Origin: Melioribacteraceae bacterium
GTDB taxonomy: Bacteria; Bacteroidota; Ignavibacteria; Ignavibacteriales; Melioribacteraceae
Length of the DNA stretch: 64,000 nucleotides
Direction: 5' to 3'
Assembly: GCA_022181065.1 (NCBI GenBank)
Contig: BQMY01000120.1
Location: 1-64,000 of the forward strand
Shown here: in pieces, positions 19,484 to 28,230 of the stretch
How the letters are laid out: every line of letters starts with the position of its first letter
How positions within the stretch are numbered: position 1 is the first letter of the stretch
Position numbers and translations under genes: made by a program
The notes under the pieces: generated by a model
Seen by the model: only the letters and a program-made list of their open reading frames with translations
Told to the model about the DNA's origin: nothing
Database searches by the model: none

Positions 19484-20490
19484 TGTTATCCGCGATTAAA
19501 AAGATATTTGCGTTTTTATCAATATTCCTGCTCTATTTCGTTGTTAAAGAATTTATTGAGCTTTATGTATTGATCAGTTCTGTTAATACTTATGCGGGAT
19601 ATATCTTTTTAGTTATTCTCTTAATTACAACAATTTATTTTGTGCTCGTACCATTATTCCGGATTATTAAACTTCCTGTTTATCCACCTCCGGTGAATGA
19701 TGAAAAGGATGTAGATGAATTAATTACAACCAGACTCAAACATTTTTACAAAAAGGATAAAAACTTAGACGCAAAATTTAACGGCAAGGTTATTTCTGAT
19801 CATGAGAAGTATGATTTAATAATATCAAACTATTCCGCTAAAACAGAAACGCTACGAAAAGAGTATGTAAACAGAGTCTTCTATTCGACAGCAATATCAC
19901 AAAATGGCTTCCTTGATGCGCTATTTGTACTATTTGCAACCATCAATTTGATAAAAGATATTTTTGTGATTTACAACGGCAGGATGACAGTCAAAGATTT
20001 TATTCGGATACTTAAAAATATTTATTATGCTGTGCTTATAGCTTCGAGCGAAGGTGTTGAATACGCGGCTGATGAACTCCTGACAAAACTTTTAACCGAT
20101 ACAGTAAAGGGTGTACCATTTGTAACAAAAATCACAGGCTCATTTGCTGATGGATATGTAAATGCCGCGCTTGTAACGAGAATTTCGCTCATTACGGAAA
20201 ACTACTGCGCTAAACTATACATCAAAAATGAGAAGGATTTATTTCCGGGAATCGGGAGAGTAATTAAAATCAACAATGCAATTTTGATAGATATAGCGCG
20301 GAAAATAAATCAGGAACTCTCAAATTCAATAAAGAATAAAATTATCGGTGATACCGGTGGTGGAATCGGAAATCCCGTTAGATACATTTTCTCCAAAGTT
20401 TATCGTGAAGATTCACCCAGTGCATCCAAAAATGAAAAAACCGGAATATTATCCGGCTTTTTAAATATCTTTTCAAACTTCAAAAAATAA
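19483..20490 (+). CDS. YcjF/DUF697-like membrane protein
   Basis: A 335-residue protein with two N-terminal membrane spans (about 8-28 and 38-60) and a third hydrophobic region around 135-155. The stretch AISQNGFLDALFVLFATINLIKDI and the later GSFADGYVNAALVTRIS resemble the DUF697/YcjF family, whose function is unknown. The ATG overlaps the upstream TraB/PrgY stop codon, so it probably works with that protein at the inner membrane. A possible terminator lies inside its last 20 codons. It converges on the pduT-like gene with 4 bases between stops. Confidence 0.7.
   Translation: MLSAIKKIFAFLSIFLLYFVVKEFIELYVLISSVNTYAGYIFLVILLITTIYFVLVPLFRIIKLPVYPPPVNDEKDVDELITTRLKHFYKKDKNLDAKFNGKVISDHEKYDLIISNYSAKTETLRKEYVNRVFYSTAISQNGFLDALFVLFATINLIKDIFVIYNGRMTVKDFIRILKNIYYAVLIASSEGVEYAADELLTKLLTDTVKGVPFVTKITGSFADGYVNAALVTRISLITENYCAKLYIKNEKDLFPGIGRVIKINNAILIDIARKINQELSNSIKNKIIGDTGGGIGNPVRYIFSKVYREDSPSASKNEKTGILSGFLNIFSNFKK
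20435..20462 (+). terminator. Terminator-like hairpin inside the 3' end of the DUF697 gene
   Basis: An A-run plus CCGG (20441-20444) pairs with CCGG (20453-20456) and the following Ts, with one bulged C and then TTTTT (20458-20462). The stem is short, and the element lies within the last codons of the coding region, about 30 bases before the stop. It would separate the rightward unit from the convergent pduT-like gene. Confidence 0.35.
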
Positions 20491-20494
20491 TCTG

Positions 20495-21046
20495 TCAGAT
20501 CATTTCACTCATTAGTTCGGGTCTCGGACGAGGGATTACTACCTTATTCACAAGCATACCTTTTTCGCCAATAACCAAAGCACCTGCATCAACAGCGCTT
20601 GTAACAGCTGCAACATCACCCGTAATAGTACAAAAAGCTTTTCCACCTAATGCCATCGCGAGTCTGATTTCAATAATCCGAACCGTTGCCGCTTTTGCCG
20701 CAGCGTCTGCCCCTTCTATCAACGAAGCTACCGAGAACGCCTCCAAAATACCGAGAGCTTCTAAATCTATAGCGTTGCTGTGACCTGATAATGCAGGAAA
20801 TACATCGGGATGCACATTTGGAATAATGAAAGTGTCAATCACTGCGAATTCAACTTGTTCAGCTGCTGATTCGACTGATGATCTTACAGCTGCTACATCA
20901 CCACCAATTAACACCATATATTTTCCCGAGCAGATTGAACGAGAGATAATCAACTCAACCTGAGAAGTTTTCAACATTATATCTGCCGCCTGCATACCAG
21001 CGGCTATACTTGTTAATTCTATTAATCCTATTGAATTCATTTCCAT
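20495..21046 (-). CDS. PduT-like tandem-BMC-domain microcompartment shell protein
   Basis: A 183-residue trimeric (BMC-T) shell protein with two BMC domains, about residues 4-90 and 98-180. It closely follows Salmonella PduT: N-terminal GLIELTSIAAGMQAADIML, mid GDVAAV in both halves, and C-terminal VIPRPRPEL. Cys39 in SICSGK aligns with the pore cysteine (Cys38) of PduT that holds a 4Fe-4S cluster, so electron passage through the shell is plausible. SD GAAAGG lies 7 bases before the ATG. It is downstream of a PduS-like gene, matching the known PduS-PduT interaction. No other shell or signature-enzyme gene is in the window. Confidence 0.93.
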   Translation of the reverse strand: MEMNSIGLIELTSIAAGMQAADIMLKTSQVELIISRSICSGKYMVLIGGDVAAVRSSVESAAEQVEFAVIDTFIIPNVHPDVFPALSGHSNAIDLEALGILEAFSVASLIEGADAAAKAATVRIIEIRLAMALGGKAFCTITGDVAAVTSAVDAGALVIGEKGMLVNKVVIPRPRPELMSEMI

Positions 21047-21091
21047 AATGTTACCTTTCTGTGTCTTGAGAAAGTGAATATTTTATTTTGT

Positions 21092-21133
21092 CCTCCTACT
21101 AAGGAGGTGGATTTCATCGAGAGTCGGAAGACT
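21092..21133. repeat. Two small palindromes between pduS-like and pduT-like genes
   Basis: The 127-base gap holds cctcct-acta-aggagg (21092-21107, 6-bp stem) and agtc-ggaa-gact (21122-21133, 4-bp stem with a GNRA-type loop). On the transcribed (minus) strand the first contains an AGGAGG that is too far (about 45 bases) from the pduT-like ATG to be its SD. It could be an RNA-processing or attenuation hairpin, or one copy of a dispersed intergenic repeat. I see no second copy in the window. Confidence 0.4.
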
Positions 21134-21173
21134 GAGGATGATTTTTCTAATCTTCTGAAACTGTAAAACCAAA

Positions 21174-22493
21174 TTAGTTTTTACTGATCATGATATATTC
21201 TTCATTAACATGTGTGACCATTCCATCAATTGACGCATGAATATTAGCGCCAAGTTTTCCATCCGGGATTTGACCAATTAGGTCACCCTTGCTCACGTTT
21301 GCACCAATCTTTACTAAAGCTTCAGCAGGAGCTCCGACATGCTGTTTAAGATAAATCTTAACTCTGTCAGGAGTTTTAATATCATTTATAAATGGAGTCG
21401 GTTTTTCAAATCTTGTAAGGTCCAGCCTTTTCATTAACTGTTTAAGAGGTACTCTCCTTCCTTCCTTAATAGGGTGAACTTTAACCGGTTTTTTCTGGTC
21501 ATATTTTGGTAACCCCTGATCACGCATCTCCTGTTTACTTTGATCACAGGCTTCTCTTGGGTACAAGTCTTCTGGACAGGCATACAACGAACATAACCCG
21601 CATGAACAGCATAAATCGGCATACTGATTCCATAATTCCTTACCTGAAGTAGTAAAAACCAGCGAACGCATCACTTTATGAGGCTGAACATCATAACCAA
21701 GTAGATAACGGGGACAAAACTCCGTACAATAACTGCACTGATCACAAGCCGATTTACCAATTCGGTTCATATCCTCTTTGGGTCTTTCCATCCTTTTGAC
21801 GAGATAATGATCATGTGGCAAAACAATTATTCCCGCGCAGGTTTTCGTAACAACTTCATTCTCGTCATAGGTCAATTTACCCATAAGAATACCACTTACA
21901 AAGATCGCATAGTCCGGAGTGGTAGTTCCGCCAACAATTTCGATAAGCTCGGCAAAACTTGTACCGACCGGAACAAAAAATGAAGAAGGATTTTTCACCA
22001 CACCGGTAACACAAACAAATTTTTCTGTTACAGGAATATCCTCCAGGGCATTTGAAACATTATAAAAAGTTTCAACATTGTTGACCAGACATCCCACATC
22101 TAACGGGATACCGTGCGGAGGTATCAGACGGCGGGTGCCTTCATAAACAAGTTCGTACTCATCCCCCGATGGATAAAAATCGCCGAGTACACACATATCA
22201 ATCGAAGTATCCACGGCACTATCTTCAATCTTTTCAATCGCCCTTGCGTTTTTCCCCTTAATTCCGAATATACCTTTTTTAGCTCCGGTTGCTTCGATCA
22301 TCAAATTCATACCATTGACGATTTGCTCGGGGAAGTTAAGCATTATTTCAAAATCTTTATGGAGCAACGGTTCACATTCCGCGCCGTTTGCCAAAACAAA
22401 GTCAACGTTGCTTCCGGCTTTTACGTGAGTTGGAAATCCGGCACCTCCGGCACCTACAACACCGGCTTTTTTAATTTTATCAGCCAGACTCAT
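21174..22493 (-). CDS. PduS-like flavo-iron-sulfur protein (RnfC-type)
   Basis: A 439-residue protein like PduS, the microcompartment cobalamin reductase, built on the RnfC/Nqo1 fold. Features are an N-terminal Gly-rich loop GVVGAGGAGFPTHVK (FMN/NADH site), the SLBB-like middle, and two 4Fe-4S motifs: C250-x2-C253-x2-C256-x3-C260 and C295-x2-C298-x2-C301-x4-C306. A barrel-sandwich C-terminal part follows (GAPAEALVKIGANVSKGDLIG). It could reduce cobalamin or pass electrons to the PduT-like shell cluster. AAGGA lies 6 bases before the ATG. The ATG sits inside the end of the upstream SpoIIE-type phosphatase gene (14-base overlap), an unexpected coupling. Confidence 0.9.
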   Translation of the reverse strand: MSLADKIKKAGVVGAGGAGFPTHVKAGSNVDFVLANGAECEPLLHKDFEIMLNFPEQIVNGMNLMIEATGAKKGIFGIKGKNARAIEKIEDSAVDTSIDMCVLGDFYPSGDEYELVYEGTRRLIPPHGIPLDVGCLVNNVETFYNVSNALEDIPVTEKFVCVTGVVKNPSSFFVPVGTSFAELIEIVGGTTTPDYAIFVSGILMGKLTYDENEVVTKTCAGIIVLPHDHYLVKRMERPKEDMNRIGKSACDQCSYCTEFCPRYLLGYDVQPHKVMRSLVFTTSGKELWNQYADLCCSCGLCSLYACPEDLYPREACDQSKQEMRDQGLPKYDQKKPVKVHPIKEGRRVPLKQLMKRLDLTRFEKPTPFINDIKTPDRVKIYLKQHVGAPAEALVKIGANVSKGDLIGQIPDGKLGANIHASIDGMVTHVNEEYIMISKN

Positions 22494-23733
22494 ATTTTTC
22501 CTTTCTCTTTATTACAACAAGAGTTTTATCATCTTGATATTTACTTTTTGGGGTAGAAAACTTCATCACATCATCCAATATTTTGTAAACAATTTCCTTT
22601 GGTGTAAGATGCGCGTTTTCCAGTACAATTTTCTCGAGTCTCTCCTCCTCATAGAACTCAAAATCCTGATTTGCGGCTTCTGTTATTCCATCAGAATAAA
22701 TTACCAGAATATCATTCGCGGAAAAATTAATGCTATCCGTTTCATATCTCGAATTTGGAGCAGGACCTAGTAACGGTCCTGTAACATTAAGATATGTAAT
22801 CTTTTTCGTTTTACTCGTTAGAAACAAAGGAGGATTATGCCCGGCATTTGCGTAAAGGAAAAGTCCTTTTTTATCTCTCGAAATCTCACCGTAAAAAAGT
22901 GATGTAAACTTGTCATCGCTAAATATTTTATTAACAAGCTGGTTTATCCTGTTCATAAAGGGTGAGATCTTAATCTGAAAGGTTGATGCCATTCTTACAG
23001 CACCTGATATATACATTGCCTCGGCTGCCGCGGCTATACCATGAGAAGCGGCGTCCCCCACAGTTATGCCAAGTCTGTCTTCCTCATCCCCAATCTGTAA
23101 ATAATCGAAGAAATCCCCACCCAAATTTTCCGCAGGAATTGTTATTCCGAAAAGGTTATAATCAAAAAATGAATACTCATGCTCCGGTAAAATACTCTTC
23201 TGTAGCTGTTTTGCCTCATCAATATCCGCGATCAAAGTTTTCTGGGTTAAGGATACGGCCCTTTCTTTAAGTTGAGCTGTGAGCACAGTAGCCACAATAT
23301 TTAAAGTATCCCGTAAATCTTCATTAATATCCGAACTGTTTAACGCTATCAGATATTTGTAATATTTATCACCATTAACCTTAACTTTAGCGCCAATACC
23401 TGATGCCGAATACTTAAAAATACCCTTACTTATCAAAGTTTCGTTTGTTTCATCAGCCAGGATAGTTCTGTCTGAAGTTATTCGCTGAAGTATTGGATAG
23501 TCTTGCAACGCTAAAAGGAAGTCTTCAGCAATTTTTTGAACATTGCCTGTTTGATATACAAGTTGGTAAGACTTTTTCTCGGGATAAATTTTCCACAGCC
23601 TGCCACCCGTAACATTTATATCATTACCTTCTACAATATCCGTAAGAATATCTGTTAGCAATTCTTCCTCAGTAGCAAAACTTTTTGATGCTTTGCTGTC
23701 TATAGTTCGATATAGTTTTTTTTGATCAATCAT
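22480..23733 (-). CDS. SpoIIE/RsbU-type PP2C phosphatase with N-terminal sensor region
   Basis: A 417-residue cytosolic protein. Residues about 1-165 look like a divergent GAF sensor. Residues about 170-410 form a SpoIIE-type PP2C serine phosphatase with LQKSILP linker, NLGGDFFDY (metal Asp), TVGDAASHGIAAA, NAGHNPP and the late SDGITEA. Such enzymes typically dephosphorylate anti-sigma-factor antagonists, but no partner-switching genes are adjacent. Its 3' end overlaps the pduS-like start by 14 bases, and it begins 8 bases after the M64 peptidase stop. It is therefore part of a four-gene leftward unit. Start ATG has only a weak SD. Confidence 0.88.
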   Translation of the reverse strand: MIDQKKLYRTIDSKASKSFATEEELLTDILTDIVEGNDINVTGGRLWKIYPEKKSYQLVYQTGNVQKIAEDFLLALQDYPILQRITSDRTILADETNETLISKGIFKYSASGIGAKVKVNGDKYYKYLIALNSSDINEDLRDTLNIVATVLTAQLKERAVSLTQKTLIADIDEAKQLQKSILPEHEYSFFDYNLFGITIPAENLGGDFFDYLQIGDEEDRLGITVGDAASHGIAAAAEAMYISGAVRMASTFQIKISPFMNRINQLVNKIFSDDKFTSLFYGEISRDKKGLFLYANAGHNPPLFLTSKTKKITYLNVTGPLLGPAPNSRYETDSINFSANDILVIYSDGITEAANQDFEFYEEERLEKIVLENAHLTPKEIVYKILDDVMKFSTPKSKYQDDKTLVVIKRKEKYESG

Positions 23734-23741
23734 ACACTTTA

Positions 23742-25013
23742 TTATTTCGTATATCTATCTAAAATTAATTTAATTGCTCTTATTGAAACTTCATTAAATC
23801 CATCCGGTTCAAGAGCTTTCATTACACTATTGACGGTTGGGCGATAAACTCCTTTGGCAACGTAGCCACCACCTTCGTAAACCCCAATAACATTATAGTT
23901 ATCTTCATCCTCAGCGTCTGTTGGAATTTCGGTATCCTCATCCATCAAGTCTTTCCATTTGGATTCAAAGTTAACCAAAGTTGTGATATTTGGTTCCCAA
24001 GGCTCAACATCAGTTGGATAATAATCCTGATATGATACATCAGATGTGTAGTATTCGTCTGCCAATCCGGCGAGACCATGACCAAGTTCATGAATAAAAA
24101 CTTTATCGGCACGAGGATTATTTGCGGCTGTCAGTGAATAAAAATTAAAAATAGCACCACCACCATACTTGTCAGAATTGGCGAGAATATATATCTGATC
24201 GTAGGGCGCGTTTGAAGCTACATCCTTGACACTGAAATAATCTTCAGTCATAATATATCTTTCACTATCAAACGTGTAATATGTTGAGTTCAATATAGTG
24301 TTTTTCCAGACAGTATCTGCCGGAATATCCGCACCCGATTCTTCAGATACGGCATTTACACCCCAAATATTTATACGGTCTTTATACTCATTGAAAGGCT
24401 CAAATTTGAATAATACCTCGGCAAAAGTATTACATTTTTCTCTGAACGATTCAAGCTCACTTTCGGTATAACCTTCCGGAATTACAACAATATCATAACA
24501 TACAGCGGGATTACCGGCGTAATGTATCTTGAAGTTGGAAAATTCATGTTTACGTTCTTTATTAATAAAATAATTGGCGGGGTCGATAACCTGCTGAAAT
24601 CTCTTTCTGAATACAGTTTTTTTATCGCGTTTATAAATTTCAATAACCACAAGGTCTTTCGGAAACGGAAAAGTTATAGAACCACTAAAAGTTTTGGTAA
24701 TGCTTTTAGCCTCTTCAGTAGTTTGCCATTCCATAAAAAGTGTTGAATATGCATTGGAATATATTTCATCACCGCTTCTGTAATCTTTGATCACAAATCT
24801 GTAATTACCATACATCACGGTATCGAGTAAATTCGTTTTTGATCCTCCCCAATATGGTTCTTCTCTCAATCCGGCAAACGAAAATGATTCTGATTTCGAA
24901 TTACCCGATTCATAATAGTCGAGGCGCAAAGTTTTATCGTGAAAGTGATCTTCAAATTTAATTTGAGCGGCGAGAGTTAAGGTAAGCGATAAAAGCAGAA
25001 TAAATATTCGCAT
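23742..25013 (-). CDS. Secreted M64-family zinc peptidase
   Basis: A 423-residue exported metallopeptidase of family M64 (IgA peptidase M64). I start at the ATG at 25013 because AGGGGA lies 7 bases upstream and the result is a clean signal peptide (MRIFILLLSLTLTLAA). A frame to 25043 adds ten residues before it. Zinc motif is HELGH at 308-312 followed by GLADEY, giving HExxHxxGxxxE/D-like geometry. The N-terminal 150 residues match the beta-rich M64 N-terminal domain. Substrate is unknown. Members in Bacteroidota are general surface or periplasmic proteases. It is first in the unit that leads to the phosphatase and microcompartment genes. Confidence 0.88.
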   Translation of the reverse strand: MRIFILLLSLTLTLAAQIKFEDHFHDKTLRLDYYESGNSKSESFSFAGLREEPYWGGSKTNLLDTVMYGNYRFVIKDYRSGDEIYSNAYSTLFMEWQTTEEAKSITKTFSGSITFPFPKDLVVIEIYKRDKKTVFRKRFQQVIDPANYFINKERKHEFSNFKIHYAGNPAVCYDIVVIPEGYTESELESFREKCNTFAEVLFKFEPFNEYKDRINIWGVNAVSEESGADIPADTVWKNTILNSTYYTFDSERYIMTEDYFSVKDVASNAPYDQIYILANSDKYGGGAIFNFYSLTAANNPRADKVFIHELGHGLAGLADEYYTSDVSYQDYYPTDVEPWEPNITTLVNFESKWKDLMDEDTEIPTDAEDEDNYNVIGVYEGGGYVAKGVYRPTVNSVMKALEPDGFNEVSIRAIKLILDRYTK

Positions 25014-25094
25014 ATAATTTCCCCTATGGTAGCAATTTGTCACCTGAAATTATAAATATTTGGATTTCCAAACAATTAAATTAGGGAAGAAATA

Positions 25095-25120
25095 AAAAAC
25101 CCCGGCATTAACCGGGGTTT
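25095..25120 (-). terminator. Rho-independent terminator after the phhB-like gene
   Basis: A 6-bp GC stem ccccgg/ccgggg (25100-25105 with 25112-25117) is extended by three A-T pairs with a 6-base loop. On the minus strand it is followed by a T-run (25095-25099 on the plus strand). It ends the clpC-phhB unit. Confidence 0.9.
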
Positions 25121-25122
25121 AA

Positions 25123-25398
25123 TTATAACTTTTCTATCACTTTAGCCAGTGAAATATCTTTTTCCGTTATCCCTCCTTCACTATGAGTGGATAACACTAT
25201 TTTCACTTTATTCCATGAAAACAGATAGATATCAGGATGATGATCAGCTTTTTCTGCTTCAATTCCGATTCTGACAGTAAAAGCTAATGCGGATGAAAAG
25301 TCAGTCAAAGTGAACTCCTTAATGATTGAGTCTTCTTTTCGTGACCATCCATGATTTTCAACAAATTCGTTTATTTCACCTACTTCAAGTAGTGACAT
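25123..25398 (-). CDS. phhB: Pterin-4a-carbinolamine dehydratase-like protein
   Basis: A 91-residue protein of the PCD/DCoH family, which dehydrates 4a-hydroxytetrahydropterin after aromatic amino acid hydroxylation. The signature E-x3-HHP is EKADHHPDI, followed by the spaced aromatic and THSEGGITEKDISLA. No phenylalanine hydroxylase gene is in the window. In such genomes the protein may act in molybdopterin or other pterin metabolism. The ATG starts one base after the clpC stop, so it is cotranscribed with clpC. Confidence 0.88.
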   Translation of the reverse strand: MSLLEVGEINEFVENHGWSRKEDSIIKEFTLTDFSSALAFTVRIGIEAEKADHHPDIYLFSWNKVKIVLSTHSEGGITEKDISLAKVIEKL

Positions 25399-25399
25399 A

Positions 25400-27949
25400 C
25401 TAATCTAACCTTTCTTCCTTCTGGCTTTCATCAGACTCAAGATTTATATCTTCATCTTTTTCGTCCTTTTTCTCAACATCTTCGGTGATGAAATAAAGTT
25501 CTTCACTTTCCGGCTTATGTCTTACTATTATTTTATTGCCATCTTTAAAGTGGTTGAGTAATAATTCCTCCGCCAGAGGGTCTTCTACGTATTTTTGAAT
25601 AGCTCTTTTTAGTGGCCTGGCGCCATATTTAGGGTCAAAGCCTTTTTCAGCAAGGAAATTTTTAGCTTCATCATCAAGAGCGATCTGCATATTTTTTTCT
25701 TCAACATTACTGATGAGGTCTTTTAATTCAATCTTGATAATTTCCTTAATATCCTCAATTTCGAGATTACGGAAAACTATTGTTTCATCAATACGATTCA
25801 GGAATTCGGGATTGAAAAGACGCTTCATCGCATCTTCCACTGTGCTTTTTAGATTTTGGTATTTATCAGCAAGATTTGCGTCACCAAAACCAAAACCGCC
25901 AGTTGATTTCAGCTCTTTTGTACCAACATTTGACGTCATGATAATGATAGTATTTTTGAAATCTACTTTTCTGCCAAGACTATCAGTTAATTGACCGTCA
26001 TCAAGTACCTGCAATAAAATGTTGAATACATCAGGATGGGCTTTTTCAATCTCGTCAAAAAGTACTACAGAATAAGGTTTTCTTCTAACTTTTTCAGTCA
26101 GCTGACCACCTTCTTCATAACCAACATATCCGGGAGGCGCTCCTACTAATCTGGATGCGGCAAATTTTTCCATATATTCACTCATGTCGATACGTATCAG
26201 GGCATCTTCAGAATCAAACAGATACCTCGCAAGTTCCTTGGCAAGTTCTGTTTTACCAACACCGGTTGGCCCAAGGAATATAAAACTACCAATAGGTTTG
26301 GTAGGATTTTTAAGACCGGCCCGACTACGGCGAATAGCTTTGGCAAGCTGAGTAACCGCTTCATCCTGACCAACTATATGTCCTTTGACCGATTCTTCCA
26401 TTTTCATCAACTTGTCGGATTCAGCCTGAACCACACGTGTAACAGGGATGCCGGTCATCATGGAAACAACACTACCTATATCATCATCCGATACATCATA
26501 AACTATATGTCTGGTCTTTTCTTCCCACTCAATTTTTGCTTCTTCCAATTCAGCTTGCAGCGTTCTTTCGCGATCACGTAATTTTGCGGCCTCTTCGTAA
26601 TCCTGCTGTTTTACAACCTGAATTTTTTCCTGTTTAACTTTTTCAATTTCTTCTTCAAGCTGCAAAATTTCATCAGAAACTGTAAAGTTACCCATATGTA
26701 CTCTTGATCCGGCTTCATCCAGAACATCAATCGCCTTGTCTGGTAAATGACGATCGGTTATATAACGATCACTCAATTTAACCGATGCCTGAATCGCGTC
26801 ATCACTATATTTAACATGATGATGTTCTTCATATTTAAACTTGATATAGTTTAATATCTCTATAGTTTCATCAACACTTGGCGGCTCAATCATAACTTTC
26901 TGAAAACGTCTGTCCAAAGCACCATCAGTCTCGATATGCTTTCTGTATTCATCAAGTGTGGTAGCTCCTATACACTGTATGTCACCCCTGGCTAATGCAG
27001 GTTTGAACATATTGGAAGCATCAAGGGAACCTGAAGCCCCTCCAGCACCAACGATTGTATGTAATTCATCAATAAATAAAATCACATCATCAGCTTTTTC
27101 CAGTTCGTTCATTAGAGCTTTCATACGTTCTTCAAACTGACCACGATATTTCGTACCGGCAACGAGACCGGCAAGATCAAGTGTAACAACTCTTTTATTT
27201 TGAAGAATACGGGGTACTTTTCTGTCAATAATTCTGATGGCCAGTCCTTCGGCTATTGCCGTTTTACCAACACCGGGCTCACCAATTAGTACAGGATTAT
27301 TTTTCTTTCTTCTTGATAGAACTTGAGCAACTCTTTCAATCTCTTTCTCTCTTCCCACAACCGGATCAAGTTTATCATCGATAGCAAGTTTGGTTAAATC
27401 CCTTCCAAAGTTATCAAGCACAGGTGTTTTGGTTTTATCCACCTTTTTGGAACTTGGAGGAGGTGTGCTTCCGCTACTGCTCCCACCACCTGTTGATCTT
27501 TCTGATGGATTTTTACTACTAAGCATATTATTCAGTTCGGCTCTGGTATTTTCATAAGTTACATTAAACTGATGAAGTATCTGGGTAGCAATATTATCTT
27601 CATCACGTAGTAGTGAGAGTAAAATATGTTCTGTACCAATTAAATCAGATTTATATATTTTAGATTCAATCTGAGTAATTTTCAAAACTTTCTCCGCCTG
27701 CTTGGTTAAAGGTATATTCCCAATTGTGAGAGTTCCACCGGAAGAGCGAACTGTATTTTCTATCGATTTTTTCAACTGAATAAGATCAACATCAAGATTT
27801 TTCAAAATTTGTACCGCGACACCTTGCCCTTCCCTGACAATACCGAGTAATAGATGTTCCGTACCGATATAATCGTGACCTAGTCTTAACGCTTCTTCTC
27901 TACTGAGTCTTATAACTTCCTGAACTCTTTCCGAAAAGTTACCATCCAT
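25400..27949 (-). CDS. clpC: ClpC-type Clp protease ATPase subunit
   Basis: An 849-residue AAA+ unfoldase that feeds ClpP. Domains in order: two Clp-N repeats (about 4-145), a Ser/Pro-rich linker, AAA-1 with Walker A GEPGVGKT and [10 protein letters not shown], a UVR/middle domain (about 420-470, [14 protein letters not shown]) that marks it as ClpC rather than ClpA or ClpB, AAA-2 with GPTGVGKT, and a ClpB-D2-small C-terminal domain. The GGFGF tripeptide region in AAA-2 fits a ClpP-docking loop. The acidic C-tail is long. SD AAGGA lies 8 bases before the ATG. No CtsR operator or mcsAB genes are near. The region upstream has an inverted repeat that may be an operator. Confidence 0.95.
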   Translation of the reverse strand: MDGNFSERVQEVIRLSREEALRLGHDYIGTEHLLLGIVREGQGVAVQILKNLDVDLIQLKKSIENTVRSSGGTLTIGNIPLTKQAEKVLKITQIESKIYKSDLIGTEHILLSLLRDEDNIATQILHQFNVTYENTRAELNNMLSSKNPSERSTGGGSSSGSTPPPSSKKVDKTKTPVLDNFGRDLTKLAIDDKLDPVVGREKEIERVAQVLSRRKKNNPVLIGEPGVGKTAIAEGLAIRIIDRKVPRILQNKRVVTLDLAGLVAGTKYRGQFEERMKALMNELEKADDVILFIDELHTIVGAGGASGSLDASNMFKPALARGDIQCIGATTLDEYRKHIETDGALDRRFQKVMIEPPSVDETIEILNYIKFKYEEHHHVKYSDDAIQASVKLSDRYITDRHLPDKAIDVLDEAGSRVHMGNFTVSDEILQLEEEIEKVKQEKIQVVKQQDYEEAAKLRDRERTLQAELEEAKIEWEEKTRHIVYDVSDDDIGSVVSMMTGIPVTRVVQAESDKLMKMEESVKGHIVGQDEAVTQLAKAIRRSRAGLKNPTKPIGSFIFLGPTGVGKTELAKELARYLFDSEDALIRIDMSEYMEKFAASRLVGAPPGYVGYEEGGQLTEKVRRKPYSVVLFDEIEKAHPDVFNILLQVLDDGQLTDSLGRKVDFKNTIIIMTSNVGTKELKSTGGFGFGDANLADKYQNLKSTVEDAMKRLFNPEFLNRIDETIVFRNLEIEDIKEIIKIELKDLISNVEEKNMQIALDDEAKNFLAEKGFDPKYGARPLKRAIQKYVEDPLAEELLLNHFKDGNKIIVRHKPESEELYFITEDVEKKDEKDEDINLESDESQKEERLD

Positions 27950-28055
27950 AATATTTTCCTTCTTCTTTTAAATCTTAAACACATCTGCGGTTCTATTTGT
28001 TTCGTAAATATAAAGATACAAGGTACCGCAATCAACTTATGCGCAGGCAGCACAT

Positions 28056-28080
28056 AACTAAATGAACTATTCATTCAGTT
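28056..28080. promoter_or_regulatory. Imperfect 25-bp inverted repeat between clpC and floA
   Basis: AACTAAATGAA (28056-28066), spacer CTA, TTCATTCAGTT (28070-28080): 11-bp arms with one mismatch, and the inner 6-3-6 core AATGAA-CTA-TTCATT is perfect. Size and symmetry fit a dimeric repressor site such as a TetR-type operator. The 280-base divergent gap also has a 10-bp direct repeat, TAATCAGTTC, at 28101-28110 and 28177-28186, on the floA side. Confidence 0.45.
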
Positions 28081-28230
28081 AATGTAAACAATAAGTTTTA
28101 TAATCAGTTCAAAAGTATGATTTAAGTAAAAATTTTTCTCGCATAAATAAATTATCGTACCGTTTATATCAATTGTTAATCAGTTCTATTATTCATAAAT
28201 TTAAGTAACCAAATCAATCAGGAGAATTAA

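Noticed and set aside
21434-21622. Cys-rich 62-residue reading frame inside the pduS-like gene
   Set aside because: It is a frame-shifted shadow of the ferredoxin-like cysteine motifs on the same strand.
27950-28230. CIRCE or CtsR operator upstream of clpC
   Set aside because: No TTAGCACTC-N9-GAGTGCTAA or CtsR heptad repeat is visible; only the different inverted repeat reported above.
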